Source: Welwitschia mirabilis (taxonomy: Eukaryota > Gnetophyta > Gnetopsida > Welwitschiales). Taken from it: a stretch of DNA of 55,759 bases. The first letter of the stretch is position 1; every line of letters starts with the position of its first letter. Shown one piece after another: positions 46,751-55,759 of this stretch. The notes under the pieces are model-generated. The model was given only the letters and a program-made list of their open reading frames with translations, had not been told where the DNA came from and did not search any database. The stretch is from positions 115,639,131 through 115,694,889 of the forward strand of contig JBOZIK010000001.1 of assembly GCA_051453625.1 (NCBI GenBank), read 5' to 3'. A program made the translations under genes and the position numbers.

Positions 46751-48970
46751 AAAAACATTAAAACTTTATAGCATCTCTTGTTTAACTAGATATTCATTTA
46801 AAAACTTGAATGAAACTAGAAATATCAACACAAGACACCGTTTAGGATAATATATTTCAATCTCAAAATTAATAACCAGCCTTTGTATTGCCATGTGAAG
46901 CATTTGAAAATTTTTAAATCAATGTGCTTTCAAACCACAACAATTTTCTTTATTCTATTCTTCACCTTTATGAATTCTATCTACTTCTTTCTTGTCAGCT
47001 ATACACCCTAAAGTTACACTTATTTATACCTCTTTTGCATTACTAATTTCCTAGTGCTAGTGAGATCCAAGCCCTAGAGTCATTGCTTTTGCTATTTTTC
47101 TACAAAAATAAATTGGCTGTTGTGTGTACCTATCACTTCCCCTCTTTCAATAACTTATCTCATTGTTGGACCTACTTGCTAAGTCATCTCCATCCCTTAT
47201 TTTTATCTCACTAACATGCATTTTTATCTCACTAACATGGTTGAATCTTGCATCATGATTATATTTTTGCTTATAAACTCTAATAAATATGCTTCTTAAA
47301 GTACACTTAGGTCATCACCATGTTCTTACTATATGTCATTGTTGCCATCATGCCAGCATTATTTCAAGAAACAAAGAAACCCTTGTTAACAACATCCTTG
47401 TGCACTTTCAATTGTCATCACTTATAGATAAAGACTTGAACCTTACTTCTATTAATCCCTCATAAATAACAACCTAGCTTAGATTCTCGTTCTAGTGCTA
47501 TGATGGAAGAACTTCATTGAAAAGATTATAGTATTTTTGGAGAATTCATCAATAACTAGGATGGAAAACATATGTGAGCTTATGAAATCTAAGTATACTT
47601 CAATAAGTTAACCATGATAAAATTCATCAAATATGATGGTAAAGGCCATCAAGTCAAGGATTTTCTTATCCTTAAGATCAATGATTTTATAAACTAATGG
47701 TACTTCGTTAGAGAAATTAGAAGGCCACTACTATCACTTCTATCTTTTAAATCCTTCCTAGTAACAATGCACACTAATTAAAAAAATCCTTCATAGTAGA
47801 GGGCCATTTTGATAAATTCATAGAACCCCACCTTCACTTCCTTTATTCCATGTTAAGACAATTGCAAATTAACCTTTGCTATTTTCTAAGCGATTCACCA
47901 CATTAGGATATTCAACAAAGAAGAGATACATGATGAGGCCTCATTTAGCTCCTCCATCTAAAAGTTTCACAAAGTCAAATAGGAATTCAACCTTGGAATG
48001 TCATTCTAGTAGGAATTCAACCTTGGAATGTCATTCTAGAGGTAGTTATTCCAAAACATTGCTCTTTGATCCTCCCCTCTAACAGCAAAGCCACATTGAT
48101 CCTTCCTGTCTAACAAGAGAGCTAGACTAAGTACAAAAACTTTGAGGCACCCTATAAATAAAGTAATAAGGCATACTAGATCAATAAATTAATGAACCAT
48201 TTAGGTCCAACACATCCTTAGTGTTCCACTAGAACCAAAGTTCTATAGAAATTACCTTTTCTCCTCATTCTTGTTTTCCTCATCCCTTCCCTCGTTTAGA
48301 CATCCTCATTAGACTGGAATTTCCATGTTTGTCTTATAAAATTTGATTATGATGTATGAGATGAGCCTCAATATACTAAATATGAGATGAGCCCTCATAT
48401 GCTACATACCATAAAGCCTGTAGAACCTTTCAAGGCTAAAGTTTCCTTCCTTACCTTACTGATGTTTCTTATTTTCTAGTTTTTATGTTATTGATATGCT
48501 ACTTAATAGGAAGTTACCTTTTTAGGGTCTTCATGAAACTATTGTTTGAGAGTGAATATTGCTAGAAAGGTTTTATTGTTTTCTTTAGATGTAGCTTTCA
48601 AATTTAGCGATAAGCTTATGCCTTTTGTTGTGTACGAGCTTTTAAGCTCCAAAAAGTTTAAAAAAGCACAAGGAAAGTAACCTAGGAATACTAACAAAAA
48701 AAAAAAAAAAAAGGAAGGGAAGGGAAAAAGAGGAAAGTGAAAGAACCAATGCTCGCCCTTCAAAAGTGTAAGGTATGAAATGGTTCTAAAGCCGACATTT
48801 TTATATCTTGCTTTGAAAATTCAGTTTCTGTGTCCAAGGTTCAATGAACTTGTCACTTTGAAAGCAGGTACACATATATTAAACAAAGGTGAGAAAATAT
48901 TTTAATAATCAAAAAGTCACCGACCATATTATATCATAAAAAGCATATACTTGAACTTTTGCATGCCCTA
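46751..48970. other. No gene recognised
   Basis: Slightly less AT-rich than the repeats to the left. A perfect 30-bp tandem duplication lies at 47981-48040 inside the 68-codon frame 47876-48082, and a 17-A run lies at 48696-48712. A plus-strand stretch near 47609-47710 (FIKYDGKGHQVKDFLILK) faintly resembles a gag N-terminal segment, but this is not enough to call. Confidence 0.35.
47981..48040. repeat. Perfect 30-bp tandem duplication
   Basis: AGGAATTCAACCTTGGAATG followed by TCATTCTAG(T/A), twice in a row (47981-48010 and 48011-48040). The copies differ only in the last base. Confidence 0.95.
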
Positions 48971-49664
48971 CTCCTTGGTCATAATTAATATGCTTCTCGA
49001 TACTCTCTAGCCGTACGCTTAGCTTTCATTTCCTTAGCGCGGAAAGGTTCACACATTTGAGCCAAGAGCACGAGACGACGACCTGCTACAAAGTTCAACT
49101 TTGGCAGTGACTTCATTGACTGACGTTGACAACTCCACCCACCCCACGCCACTAGCCAGCGGAGTGAAGAATCTTGCACCCTGTACTTGCCATCGAATCA
49201 GCACATGCATTTATGAATCACGAATATTCCGCATTGAATCTAATTATAATAATCGAAATAACAATAATAAATCGAAATTTGTTTTTAAATTTTTGGGTAC
49301 ATTAGCATAAAGAAAAAGGCGTAAGAGGACGCCTGCATATGAGGCAGCCCGTGACGACATTTTCATTACTAAAAGTCAGAAACACTATTTCGAGACCATC
49401 AACAATAATACCAAACGCGCGCGCTTTCTGCATGCAGTGATGCCATCCCTGCGTCACATAAAGAAAAGTAAAACGCACATGCGTATCGTCTGCAGTGGAC
49501 CCACTCTCAAATGATTTTAGCGTAGCTAAAAGCCACAGCTACCCACACAAGGGCAGCACACGGCCAATTCTTAACACACCAATACTATACATCTTCTTAG
49601 AAAAAAAAAAAAAAAGGAAATATAACACATGTCACGGAATGACTGTACTTGAACTTAGTGGGAG
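48971..49664 (-). other. 3' flank of the ammonium transporter gene
   Basis: Higher GC and CpG content than the retrotransposon regions, and no repeat copies elsewhere in the window. It should hold the 3' UTR, but no convincing AATAAA signal was found on the minus strand close to the stop codon. The short open frames 48985-49179 and 49101-49310 match nothing I know. A 15-A run lies at about 49600-49616. Confidence 0.4.
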
Positions 49665-51182
49665 CTAGGCCGACGTGGAAAGGGGCGATGCTTTAAGCAT
49701 GAAGCCGCCGGCCGGGTAGATCTGTGACTCGTGAGAATTGGCCTCTTCGTGGTAAATGTAGGCGGCGCCCCCGTGCTTGGTCACGTCCAGGCCGGCCATT
49801 TCGTCCTCCGGCGATATTCTCAAAGAATTAAATTTCTTAAGAAGGTAAAAAAGCGGCCCCATGGTCGCCGTGACCCAACCCAAAATAGCCAAAATCATCA
49901 CCACATGAGCACCCAGCAATCTGCCGCCACCGCCCATAAAAAGCCCATAAGTTCGCCCTCCGTCGTTCGCGCCGTACGCCTGCAGAACGTACTCTTTCTT
50001 CGCAAAAAGCGCAGTGAAAATGAGGCCCCACGCCCCACATCCACCGTGCAGCTGCGCCGCCTCCAGGGGATCGTCGTACTTGAACTTGGCGGCCAAATAG
50101 TTGAAGCCCATCAACACCCAGGACGCTACGAACCCGCAGACGATTGCCGCCCACGGTTCTACCACGGCGCAGCCCGAAGTAATGGCCGCGAAACCGCCGA
50201 GAAGACCATTGCAGACATCGGTGACGCTCCAGTGTTGCACGATCATTCTCCGGCCGAACAACGTTGTCAGCGCCGCGGTGCAGCCGGCGAGAGTCGTGGT
50301 CACGGCCGTCCTCCCGATGGCCGACCACTGGCCGACGTAGTTGGTGTCGGAGCCATAGGAAACCATGATTTTGGTGAAGGATCCAGGATTGAAGCCGTAC
50401 CATCCAACCCACAGGAGAAAGGTGCCCAGCACCACCAGCGTCGCGCTGTGCCCGCGAAGCGCCCCCTGCCCTCCTTGGGCAGAACCAAAACGGCCGATGC
50501 GCGGGCCCTCGATAAGTGCGCCCCAGAAGCCAGCGATACCACCCACCATGTGGACGACGCCGCTGCCGGCGAAGTCGTAGACGCCGCTTTTGAAGAGGCG
50601 CCCGCCCGTGTCCCTGCTGGAATTGAGCCAACCGTCGGTGGACCAGACCCAGTGTGAGACCACCGGGTAGACAAATCCCGTCAAAAACGAGCTGTAAATG
50701 AGGTACGCAACGAACTTGGTTCGTTCGGCGATGGAACCACTAGTTATGCCGGCAGCGGCGATGGCGAATGCCCACTGATAGAGAAAGAAAGCGTAGTCGG
50801 TGTCATATTCCTCGTTGGGGACGCTCTTCAGGCCGAAGAAATGGTGGCCAATGAAGCCGTTGGCGCTGCTGCCCTTGCCGAAGGCGAAGGCGAAGCCGAA
50901 CAGGTAATAGAAGATGCCCCCCGTGGCCGCATCCAAGACGTTTGTGAGCATTATGTTCATCGTGTTCTTGGCGCGGACGGAGCCAGCGCAGAGCATAGCG
51001 AACCCGCCCTGCATGATAAAAACGAGGAACGCCGAGAAGAGGAGATATGTGGTATCGATGGCGCGCGTTGTGGCGACGAAATGATCCGAGAGCGCGTTCA
51101 ATTTCGTGCAGAACATCTGCGCAGCCTCCGATGTGACATTAAGAGCTACCAGATCGGAGGCTTTGCAACCCAAGTCGGCCAT
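49665..51182 (-). CDS. AMT1: AMT1-type high-affinity ammonium transporter
   Basis: 505 codons, intronless, as usual for plant AMT1 genes; Arabidopsis AMT1;1 is about 500 residues. It would import ammonium across the plasma membrane as a trimer with eleven transmembrane helices. Visible hallmarks are [15 protein letters not shown] in TM1, the TM3 gate Phe in [11 protein letters not shown] (F138), and the family signature [13 protein letters not shown] (203-215) with Asp203 and pore His211. The second pore His (H379) is in LHGGCGAWG. The cytosolic tail keeps [14 protein letters not shown], whose Thr468 matches the AtAMT1;1 phosphorylation switch T460. The start is set at 51182 (MADLGCKAS), where similarity to the family begins. 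The frame stays open to an ATG at 51431, but those 83 residues look unlike any AMT. GC-rich, with no defects seen. Overlapping open frames on either strand are shadows. The exact member within AMT1 cannot be told. Confidence 0.96.
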   Translation of the reverse strand: MADLGCKASDLVALNVTSEAAQMFCTKLNALSDHFVATTRAIDTTYLLFSAFLVFIMQGGFAMLCAGSVRAKNTMNIMLTNVLDAATGGIFYYLFGFAFAFGKGSSANGFIGHHFFGLKSVPNEEYDTDYAFFLYQWAFAIAAAGITSGSIAERTKFVAYLIYSSFLTGFVYPVVSHWVWSTDGWLNSSRDTGGRLFKSGVYDFAGSGVVHMVGGIAGFWGALIEGPRIGRFGSAQGGQGALRGHSATLVVLGTFLLWVGWYGFNPGSFTKIMVSYGSDTNYVGQWSAIGRTAVTTTLAGCTAALTTLFGRRMIVQHWSVTDVCNGLLGGFAAITSGCAVVEPWAAIVCGFVASWVLMGFNYLAAKFKYDDPLEAAQLHGGCGAWGLIFTALFAKKEYVLQAYGANDGGRTYGLFMGGGGRLLGAHVVMILAILGWVTATMGPLFYLLKKFNSLRISPEDEMAGLDVTKHGGAAYIYHEEANSHESQIYPAGGFMLKASPLSTSA

Positions 51183-51700
51183 TTTGCCGTGGGAAGGTAG
51201 CACTGCTAGTGCCCCGTCTGTCTCCGTCCAACTTCTAAGAGAGCAAGAGAAGCTAAGGGAATCTACGGTGGTGCACGGTTTGTGCGCAGTGAGGAAGCCG
51301 AATATGTAGAGAATCTGGAGGGTCGAGACGTGCAAATGGCCAAGTTGCGTTGACGAGACGGAACTTGAAAAATCGGGTCGGTCAAGGCAAACACCATTAC
51401 GGATGCCCGACAAATAGAGTGCGAGTGCCAATGGGCTGTGGGGCCCATCCGTGTGTATCGGATTTAACGGCCGTCCGATAGGTTCGCTTTATTCGACACG
51501 TGTACATATGTTTCTTTTTCCGGTGAACGCACAGCGAATGCGGTTCAAGGTTTGCAGTCAAAAGCATTTGCCGGCGCGGTTGTCACTTTGCTGCCTCCCA
51601 CCCCTCTTCAACATCCCTTTTTCCGGTAATTTACCGCGTTGATTTTTTTAAGTGTGAGTACGACAGATTCGTTTCGATTCTTTCCCAACTTCCTAAGATT
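51183..51700 (-). promoter_or_regulatory. AMT1 5' leader and probable promoter region
   Basis: CpG-rich, unlike the repeats. It contains a palindromic G-box ACACGTGT (51496-51503), about 315 bp before the start codon. It also contains ATGGGC (51431-51436) facing GCCCAT (51443-51448), the site-II/TCP-type TGGGCY motif in inverted pairing. No clear TATA box was found on the minus strand. These elements are common in plant promoters; their use here is inference. Confidence 0.45.
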
Positions 51701-51765
51701 CGGACAGTGGGACCCGCGTCCATTCTTGACGGATTCGTTTCGATTCTTGGAGTTTCCCAATTATG
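51666..51765. repeat. Imperfect 66-bp duplication
   Basis: GATTCGTTTCGATTCTT occurs at 51666-51682 and again at 51732-51748, and TTTCCCAA follows in both (51681 and 51753). Confidence 0.8.
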
Positions 51766-52790
51766 ACGAGATTCTCCTTGTAAAATGCCATTTCAAAGGG
51801 AGTAGTCCCCCGACGCACGGAGATTAGTAGGTCACTCGTGGCTGTGTCTAATTGATGGTGGTTTTTTAATGGTCGTTTTCCCGAGAGCCTGCAAATGGCC
51901 GTCAATTTCAAACCTGCAGATTCAACTGCCCTCGCCCTTGGGCAAGAGATTCTTGTGACGCCCCTCCTTCCAATAAAAGCTTGAAAAGTTTTCATCAAAA
52001 TCCAAAAAAAAGGAGCATGTTAAGTACCGTAACACTTTGATTAACTATTAATTAGCTTGATTTATTACGCACTAGTTTCTGTTACCGTTAACAGAGGGCA
52101 ACGTATTAAATTCTTTTGCTCGCAGACCGTTAATGGCCGCACATAATCATAAACATATAGCTAGGGTTTTCAGAAGCTAAGCCGTTTTTTTAATCGGTGA
52201 AAGGCTAAAGGCTGGCCACCCGGCGAAGACTTCACGGTTCGCCGCGGAAAGAAATGGGAACGCGGAGACGGACCGAGCGGTTTGCCGACAGAGACGCGCT
52301 TAAATTAATCAACGCCATATTGATGGGATTCATTTATTAGAAATTTGTGACGTACGATGGATATTTTAAGTGTGAAGCACCATGCGATTGCAGAGAGATG
52401 GACGAGTTTTCAATGATACAAGTGTAAGGCGATTCCGGGAAATCGGTTGGCAAGGAGCGTCCAAACGTAAGCTGTTTTGTCACGTGAGAGCGAAGTCAGA
52501 AAATATTTGCAGGTCGTGCAGGAAGGAGAAGCAGAGTGTTAAGTTTCGGTTGCGTTTGAGAGGGCGAAGGCAAGCAAAGCAAAGACAGCGACAAGGAAAA
52601 CTGAGGTATACTTTACTTTCCATTCTCTGGAGGAGCGGCGACCGGTTTAGCCATCGGCCTCCGGTCTCCGTGTCTGGCGTATGCAGTTGAGTTGAATAGG
52701 CAGGTTTCTCCATACACGCAAAACAATAATAGATCGACAACCTTAGGAAATGGCATGCTTCTTTTAAAAAGAAAGGTATTATATTCAACG
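51701..52790. other. Low-copy GC-richer flank, no gene called
   Basis: Open frames 51693-51998 (minus, 101 codons) and 52382-52690 (plus, 102 codons) reflect GC content more than coding. The minus frame has one stretch (RGTTPFEMAFYKENLVIIGKL) with an ankyrin-repeat rhythm, not enough to call. A second G-box, CACGTG, lies at 52481-52486. This may be upstream regulatory sequence of AMT1 or of an unseen gene. Confidence 0.35.
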
Positions 52791-53280
52791 CCCTTTTTTA
52801 TTTTCTTGTCGGAGTATTGTTTCTTTTTATAAATTGGAAATTTTATGGAGACGTTTACATCAAAACTCTTAGTTATTTCATTTTCTAATGTTTTGTAAAT
52901 AGGGTATCTTAGGTCTTTTATAATATTCTAATCATCTGAATAAGGGACTACAGCTAGTCTGATTACCTAATGATTTAATTATACCAAGACCTTGAACCCT
53001 CCTTCTTTAATGGAGGACAAGTTAGTACCAGTTTAAGGATTGTGAAGTAAGTTATGCAAATTAACAGATTTGTTTAGACAAATAATTATTAGGATGGTGA
53101 GCTTAGAAGCTTTTAGTGATCACTCACCACTATGATTCCCTAAACGAATGATTTAATTATGCCTGAAGCCTCATAATGTGCTCAATAAGGCATCCAAAGA
53201 GGAAAAACCACAACTTTGTGAATAGAAATCATGTACACTACTAATTGAGCTACTATGCTATTTGTCATGTCCAGACTTTT
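52791..53280. other. Repeat-like AT-rich segment
   Basis: It contains two related lines about 185 bp apart: GATTACCTAATGATTTAATT (52970) and GATTCCCTAAACGAATGATT (53133). This suggests a diverged internal duplication within an LTR. No gene seen. Confidence 0.35.
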
Positions 53281-53468
53281 AAAGATCCAAAGATTTAGTT
53301 TAAAAATTTAATTAAAGTAATTTTATTATTATAGAGTCCTCGAAGTAATATAGATATTGTGTTTATTGAGATGACATTATATTGTGGAAAATTTTGTGCT
53401 TTTAAGTCCATTTTGTAAAAGCCATAATATTATTTGTTGTAATCCTCAACAAGAATGATCTTTAGTGT
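53281..53468 (+). repeat. Direct repeat, left copy at gap
   Basis: 188 bp, nearly identical to 53569-53754 on the other side of the 100-N gap. Both begin with AAGATCCAAAGATTTAG and end with AATGATCTTTAGTGT. Confidence 0.9.
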
Positions 53469-53568
53469 NNNNNNNNNNNNNNNNNNNNNNNNNNNNNNNN
53501 NNNNNNNNNNNNNNNNNNNNNNNNNNNNNNNNNNNNNNNNNNNNNNNNNNNNNNNNNNNNNNNNNNNN
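53469..53568. other. Assembly gap (100 N)
   Basis: Placeholder gap flanked by near-identical sequence, so it may be an unresolved tandem array or an artificial duplication. Confidence 0.99.
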
Positions 53569-53754
53569 AAGATCCAAAGATTTAGTTTAAAAATTTAATT
53601 AAAATAGTTTTATTATTATAGAGTCCTCGAACTAATATAGATATTGTGTTTACTGAGATGACATTATATTGTGGAAAATTTTGTGCTTTTAAGTCCATTT
53701 TGTAAAATTCATAATATTATTTTTTGTAATCCTCAATAAGAATGATCTTTAGTG
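53569..53754 (+). repeat. Direct repeat, right copy at gap
   Basis: Partner of 53281-53468. The few differences (for example GAAGTAAT versus GAACTAAT, TTTATTGAG versus TTTACTGAG) mean it is not simply the same read placed twice. Confidence 0.9.
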
Positions 53755-54034
53755 TTTGCATTAATATAATTTTCCTTATGTGATTGTTGCACCTTTTCTT
53801 GATTGTCACATGAAAAAAATATTATTATGTCATGGCTCATTTTAATTCTTCATTTCAAAAATTACATGTGATAGAATAAAAAGCATTTATACCTATTATA
53901 ATGAATTATTATGTGCCTAGGTTAAGCAAGTAATGATAAGGCGTCATAAAACCCCCACGACCTTCACCACCTCCATCTTATGATGGTGTCTCTTTGTATT
54001 CTCGAGTCTTCTCATAACCCCCACATCCTTATGT

Positions 54035-54042
54035 TATAAATA
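54035..54042 (+). promoter_or_regulatory. LTR TATA box
   Basis: TATAAATAGGAC context. It is the best plus-strand TATA match in the right-hand part of the window. Confidence 0.5.
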
Positions 54043-54654
54043 GGACTTCCCTCTCCTCGTATTTTACATATCTTTGAGAAAGCCCTCATTATTAAATCTT
54101 GGCGATTTCAACTTAGAACTAGAAAACCTTGGAGCTTTGGAATTTGTGAAGAGCCTTGAAGTCTTTAGATACTACAACCACATACGAGTATGGTTCCCAT
54201 TTATTTATTGCATCCTTGATTCGTCCTTTTCTTGTATACATCTTTCTACACATTTCTATTTTTGCTCATTTTCTTGCAAATGTCGTAAAGTTATCAGATG
54301 TTCGTGTTATTGGTACTCGAATAGTTGCATTCTTGGTTATGAATCCTAGCTTCTACTATCTTCTTCTTGATAAATCTTTATGAAGTTAAATCCAAGTTAT
54401 TCTTGTGTAGGATACACATTTTGATATATCTTACTCATGCTTCTGTCGATGTCTTGGATTCTTCTAATCTTATGGAAGTGAGTCTTTCACAGATCGCCGA
54501 ATGAGGCAATAAAATGTAAGTACTCACAGATCGCCAAATGAGGTAGTAGGATTGATTAATTAAACCACAGATTGCTGAATGAGGTAGTGGGCTCCATAGA
54601 TCAACAAATGAGGTAGTGGAATATGAGAATATATGAAAGAAATATTATGAGAAA

Positions 54655-54754
54655 NNNNNNNNNNNNNNNNNNNNNNNNNNNNNNNNNNNNNNNNNNNNNN
54701 NNNNNNNNNNNNNNNNNNNNNNNNNNNNNNNNNNNNNNNNNNNNNNNNNNNNNN
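54655..54754. other. Assembly gap (100 N)
   Basis: Gap inside the minisatellite region; both flanks repeat the same blocks. Confidence 0.99.
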
Positions 54755-54990
54755 ATTGATTAAACCACAGATTGCTGAATGAGGCAGTGGGCTCCATAGA
54801 TCAATAAATGAGGCAGTGGAATATGAGAATATATGAAAGAAATATTATGAGAAATCCACAGATCATCAAATGTGACAATGGTGGAAATCAGAAAAATGTA
54901 TATATGATGAAAAATTTATTGAAAGACTAGCTATTTTTCATATCATTTTTATAAGATCGTCATTTGAAATTCTTGAAATGATAGCCATTT

Positions 54991-55090
54991 NNNNNNNNNN
55001 NNNNNNNNNNNNNNNNNNNNNNNNNNNNNNNNNNNNNNNNNNNNNNNNNNNNNNNNNNNNNNNNNNNNNNNNNNNNNNNNNNNNNNNNNN
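54991..55090. other. Assembly gap (100 N)
   Basis: Second gap in the minisatellite region, after GAAATGATAGCCATTT. The same words recur at 55249 after the gap. Confidence 0.99.
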
Positions 55091-55260
55091 GTGGAATATG
55101 AGAATATATGAAAGAAATATTATGAGAAATCCACAGATCACCGAATGTAATAGTGGTGGAAATTAGAAAAATGTATATATGAGGAAAAATTTATTGAAAG
55201 ACTGGCTATTTTTCATGTCATTTTTATAAGATCGTCATTTGAAATTCTTGAAATGATAGC

Positions 55261-55759
55261 CATTTCTTGGAAATTATTGATTCTTGCCTTATCAAAATAG
55301 AGACTTGGATTCTTTAAATCTAAATCTTACCTTTCCTAGACCATACTGGGATCTGTGAAAATTTCATGGTTCTCATTCAATATTTCTTATGTAAACAGGT
55401 GATAAACTGGAGCTTGAATGCTGAGGAGGGCATAGAGAAATGGAAATTATTATTCCACTTTATGTTGAAAAATTTATCTTAGAGTCGAACTTGTAGTTCT
55501 TTGTGAATGTTGAAATTTTAGTGATGTAATTATTATGATCTTGAAAATATTTCCCAAACTGAATCATGTGTATTCTTGAATATACCTTCTTGAATTTGTA
55601 ATAGTAAAACTGAGAAATTCTGATTTTCTTATTAAAAATATCTATATTTTCATTATCAATTTTCTTGTTAAAAACTGCTATATTCAGAATTGTAGAATCT
55701 TTAATATTGTTGGTTTACCTATGACTTGTTAGAATAATTGTTGATTTTATAGAAGTATT
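55261..55759. other. No gene recognised
   Basis: AT-rich sequence without open frames or repeats I can relate to the rest. It may be the continuation of the LTR-containing element. Confidence 0.3.

Larger units (their letters stand above)
54488..55160 (+). repeat. Short-motif minisatellite (CACAGATCGCCGAATGAGGC type)
   Basis: At least eight variants of CACAGATCGCC(G/A)AATGAGGCAGT occur, for example at 54488, 54525, 54566, 54595, 54769 and 55130. Spacings are irregular, about 30-60 bp within clusters. Larger blocks including ATATGAGAATATATGAAAGA are repeated on both sides of each gap. Confidence 0.85.
53930..55260 (+). repeat. Probable LTR with core promoter and minisatellite
   Basis: A TATA box TATAAATA (54035-54042) is followed by a C/T-rich stretch and then an array of short repeats, a layout typical of long plant LTRs (U3 promoter, R, repeats). 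No terminal TG..CA pair, primer site or coding part could be fixed, and two gaps break it. Open frames at 54074-54383 follow the promoter and are not recognised. Confidence 0.4.

Noticed and set aside
49731-50657. 308-codon plus-strand open frame and other frames overlapping AMT1
   Set aside because: They are shadows of the GC-rich AMT1 coding strand. Their translations are Arg/Pro-rich with no family resemblance.
51183-51431. AMT1 start at 51431 (588-residue protein)
   Set aside because: The first 83 residues do not look like an AMT N-terminus. From 51182 the length and the MADLG.. start fit the family.
51693-51998. Ankyrin-repeat gene
   Set aside because: Only one repeat-like stretch is visible and the rest of the frame does not follow the pattern; kept only as a low-interest observation.
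54488-55160. CRISPR-like array
   Set aside because: The spacing is irregular, the repeats are diverged and lie in plant LTR-type sequence. There are no cas genes and this is a eukaryotic nuclear context.
1-55759. tRNA, rRNA, plastid or mitochondrial insert
   Set aside because: No cloverleaf, rRNA block or organellar gene was recognised on either strand. This reading by eye could miss a short or decayed copy.

Overview
This is a nuclear segment of a seed plant, most likely a gymnosperm (inference). It is very AT-rich and built almost entirely of old, nested, stop-riddled LTR retrotransposons. It carries one intact, intronless, GC-rich plant gene, and no bacterial, organellar, rRNA or tRNA gene was seen. 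Six runs of N interrupt the window.

Layout. 1-2131: the 5' end of a minus-strand Ty3/gypsy element (gag, primer-binding site, LTR 'A'). 2132-12290: two related minus-strand gypsy-type elements (family 'E'), whose LTRs abut near 6975. 12291-44129: a CACTA (En/Spm-type) DNA transposon sitting inside the 5' LTR of the second E element. Its ends are 26-bp inverted repeats beginning CACTA. The flanking trinucleotides are CCA and TCA, and the unoccupied paralogous site is present in this window near 7088. 44130-45420: the rest of the interrupted E LTR. 45560-46750: four diverged copies of a ~270-310 bp tandem repeat. 46750-48970: nothing recognisable apart from a 30-bp duplication. 48971-52790: a low-copy, GC-richer island with an AMT1-type ammonium transporter on the minus strand (49665-51182). 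52791-55759: more LTR-like repeats, with a short-motif minisatellite and gaps flanked by duplicated sequence.

The main result is inside the CACTA element. It has captured pieces of a host gene for an RBP45/RBP47-type oligouridylate/poly(A)-RNA-binding protein. These are a Q/M-rich N-terminal exon, the linker and RRM3 exons, and a C-terminal Y/G-rich exon, separated by intron-like sequence but lacking RRM1 and RRM2. An unrecognised exon-like piece and a basic reading frame may be further captures. The RRM3 exon was later split by a ~26.1-kb LTR retrotransposon (16094-42229). Joining the two exon halves across a 5-bp target duplication restores the reading frame. Without that insertion the Pack-CACTA would be about 5.7 kb.

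The retrotransposon interior is itself a mosaic. It holds a plus-strand chromovirus integrase end, a pair of copia-like LTRs, a minus-strand gypsy gag-protease relic with its LTR, a copia LTR with an initiator-Met-tRNA primer site, and a plus-strand E-family LTR with gag. The inferred order of events is: E insertion, CACTA insertion carrying the captured gene, LTR insertion into the captured exon, then further nesting. Only the AMT1 gene looks functional. It would import ammonium across the plasma membrane and keeps its pore and regulatory residues. All homology calls were made by reading translations by eye; no database search was run.
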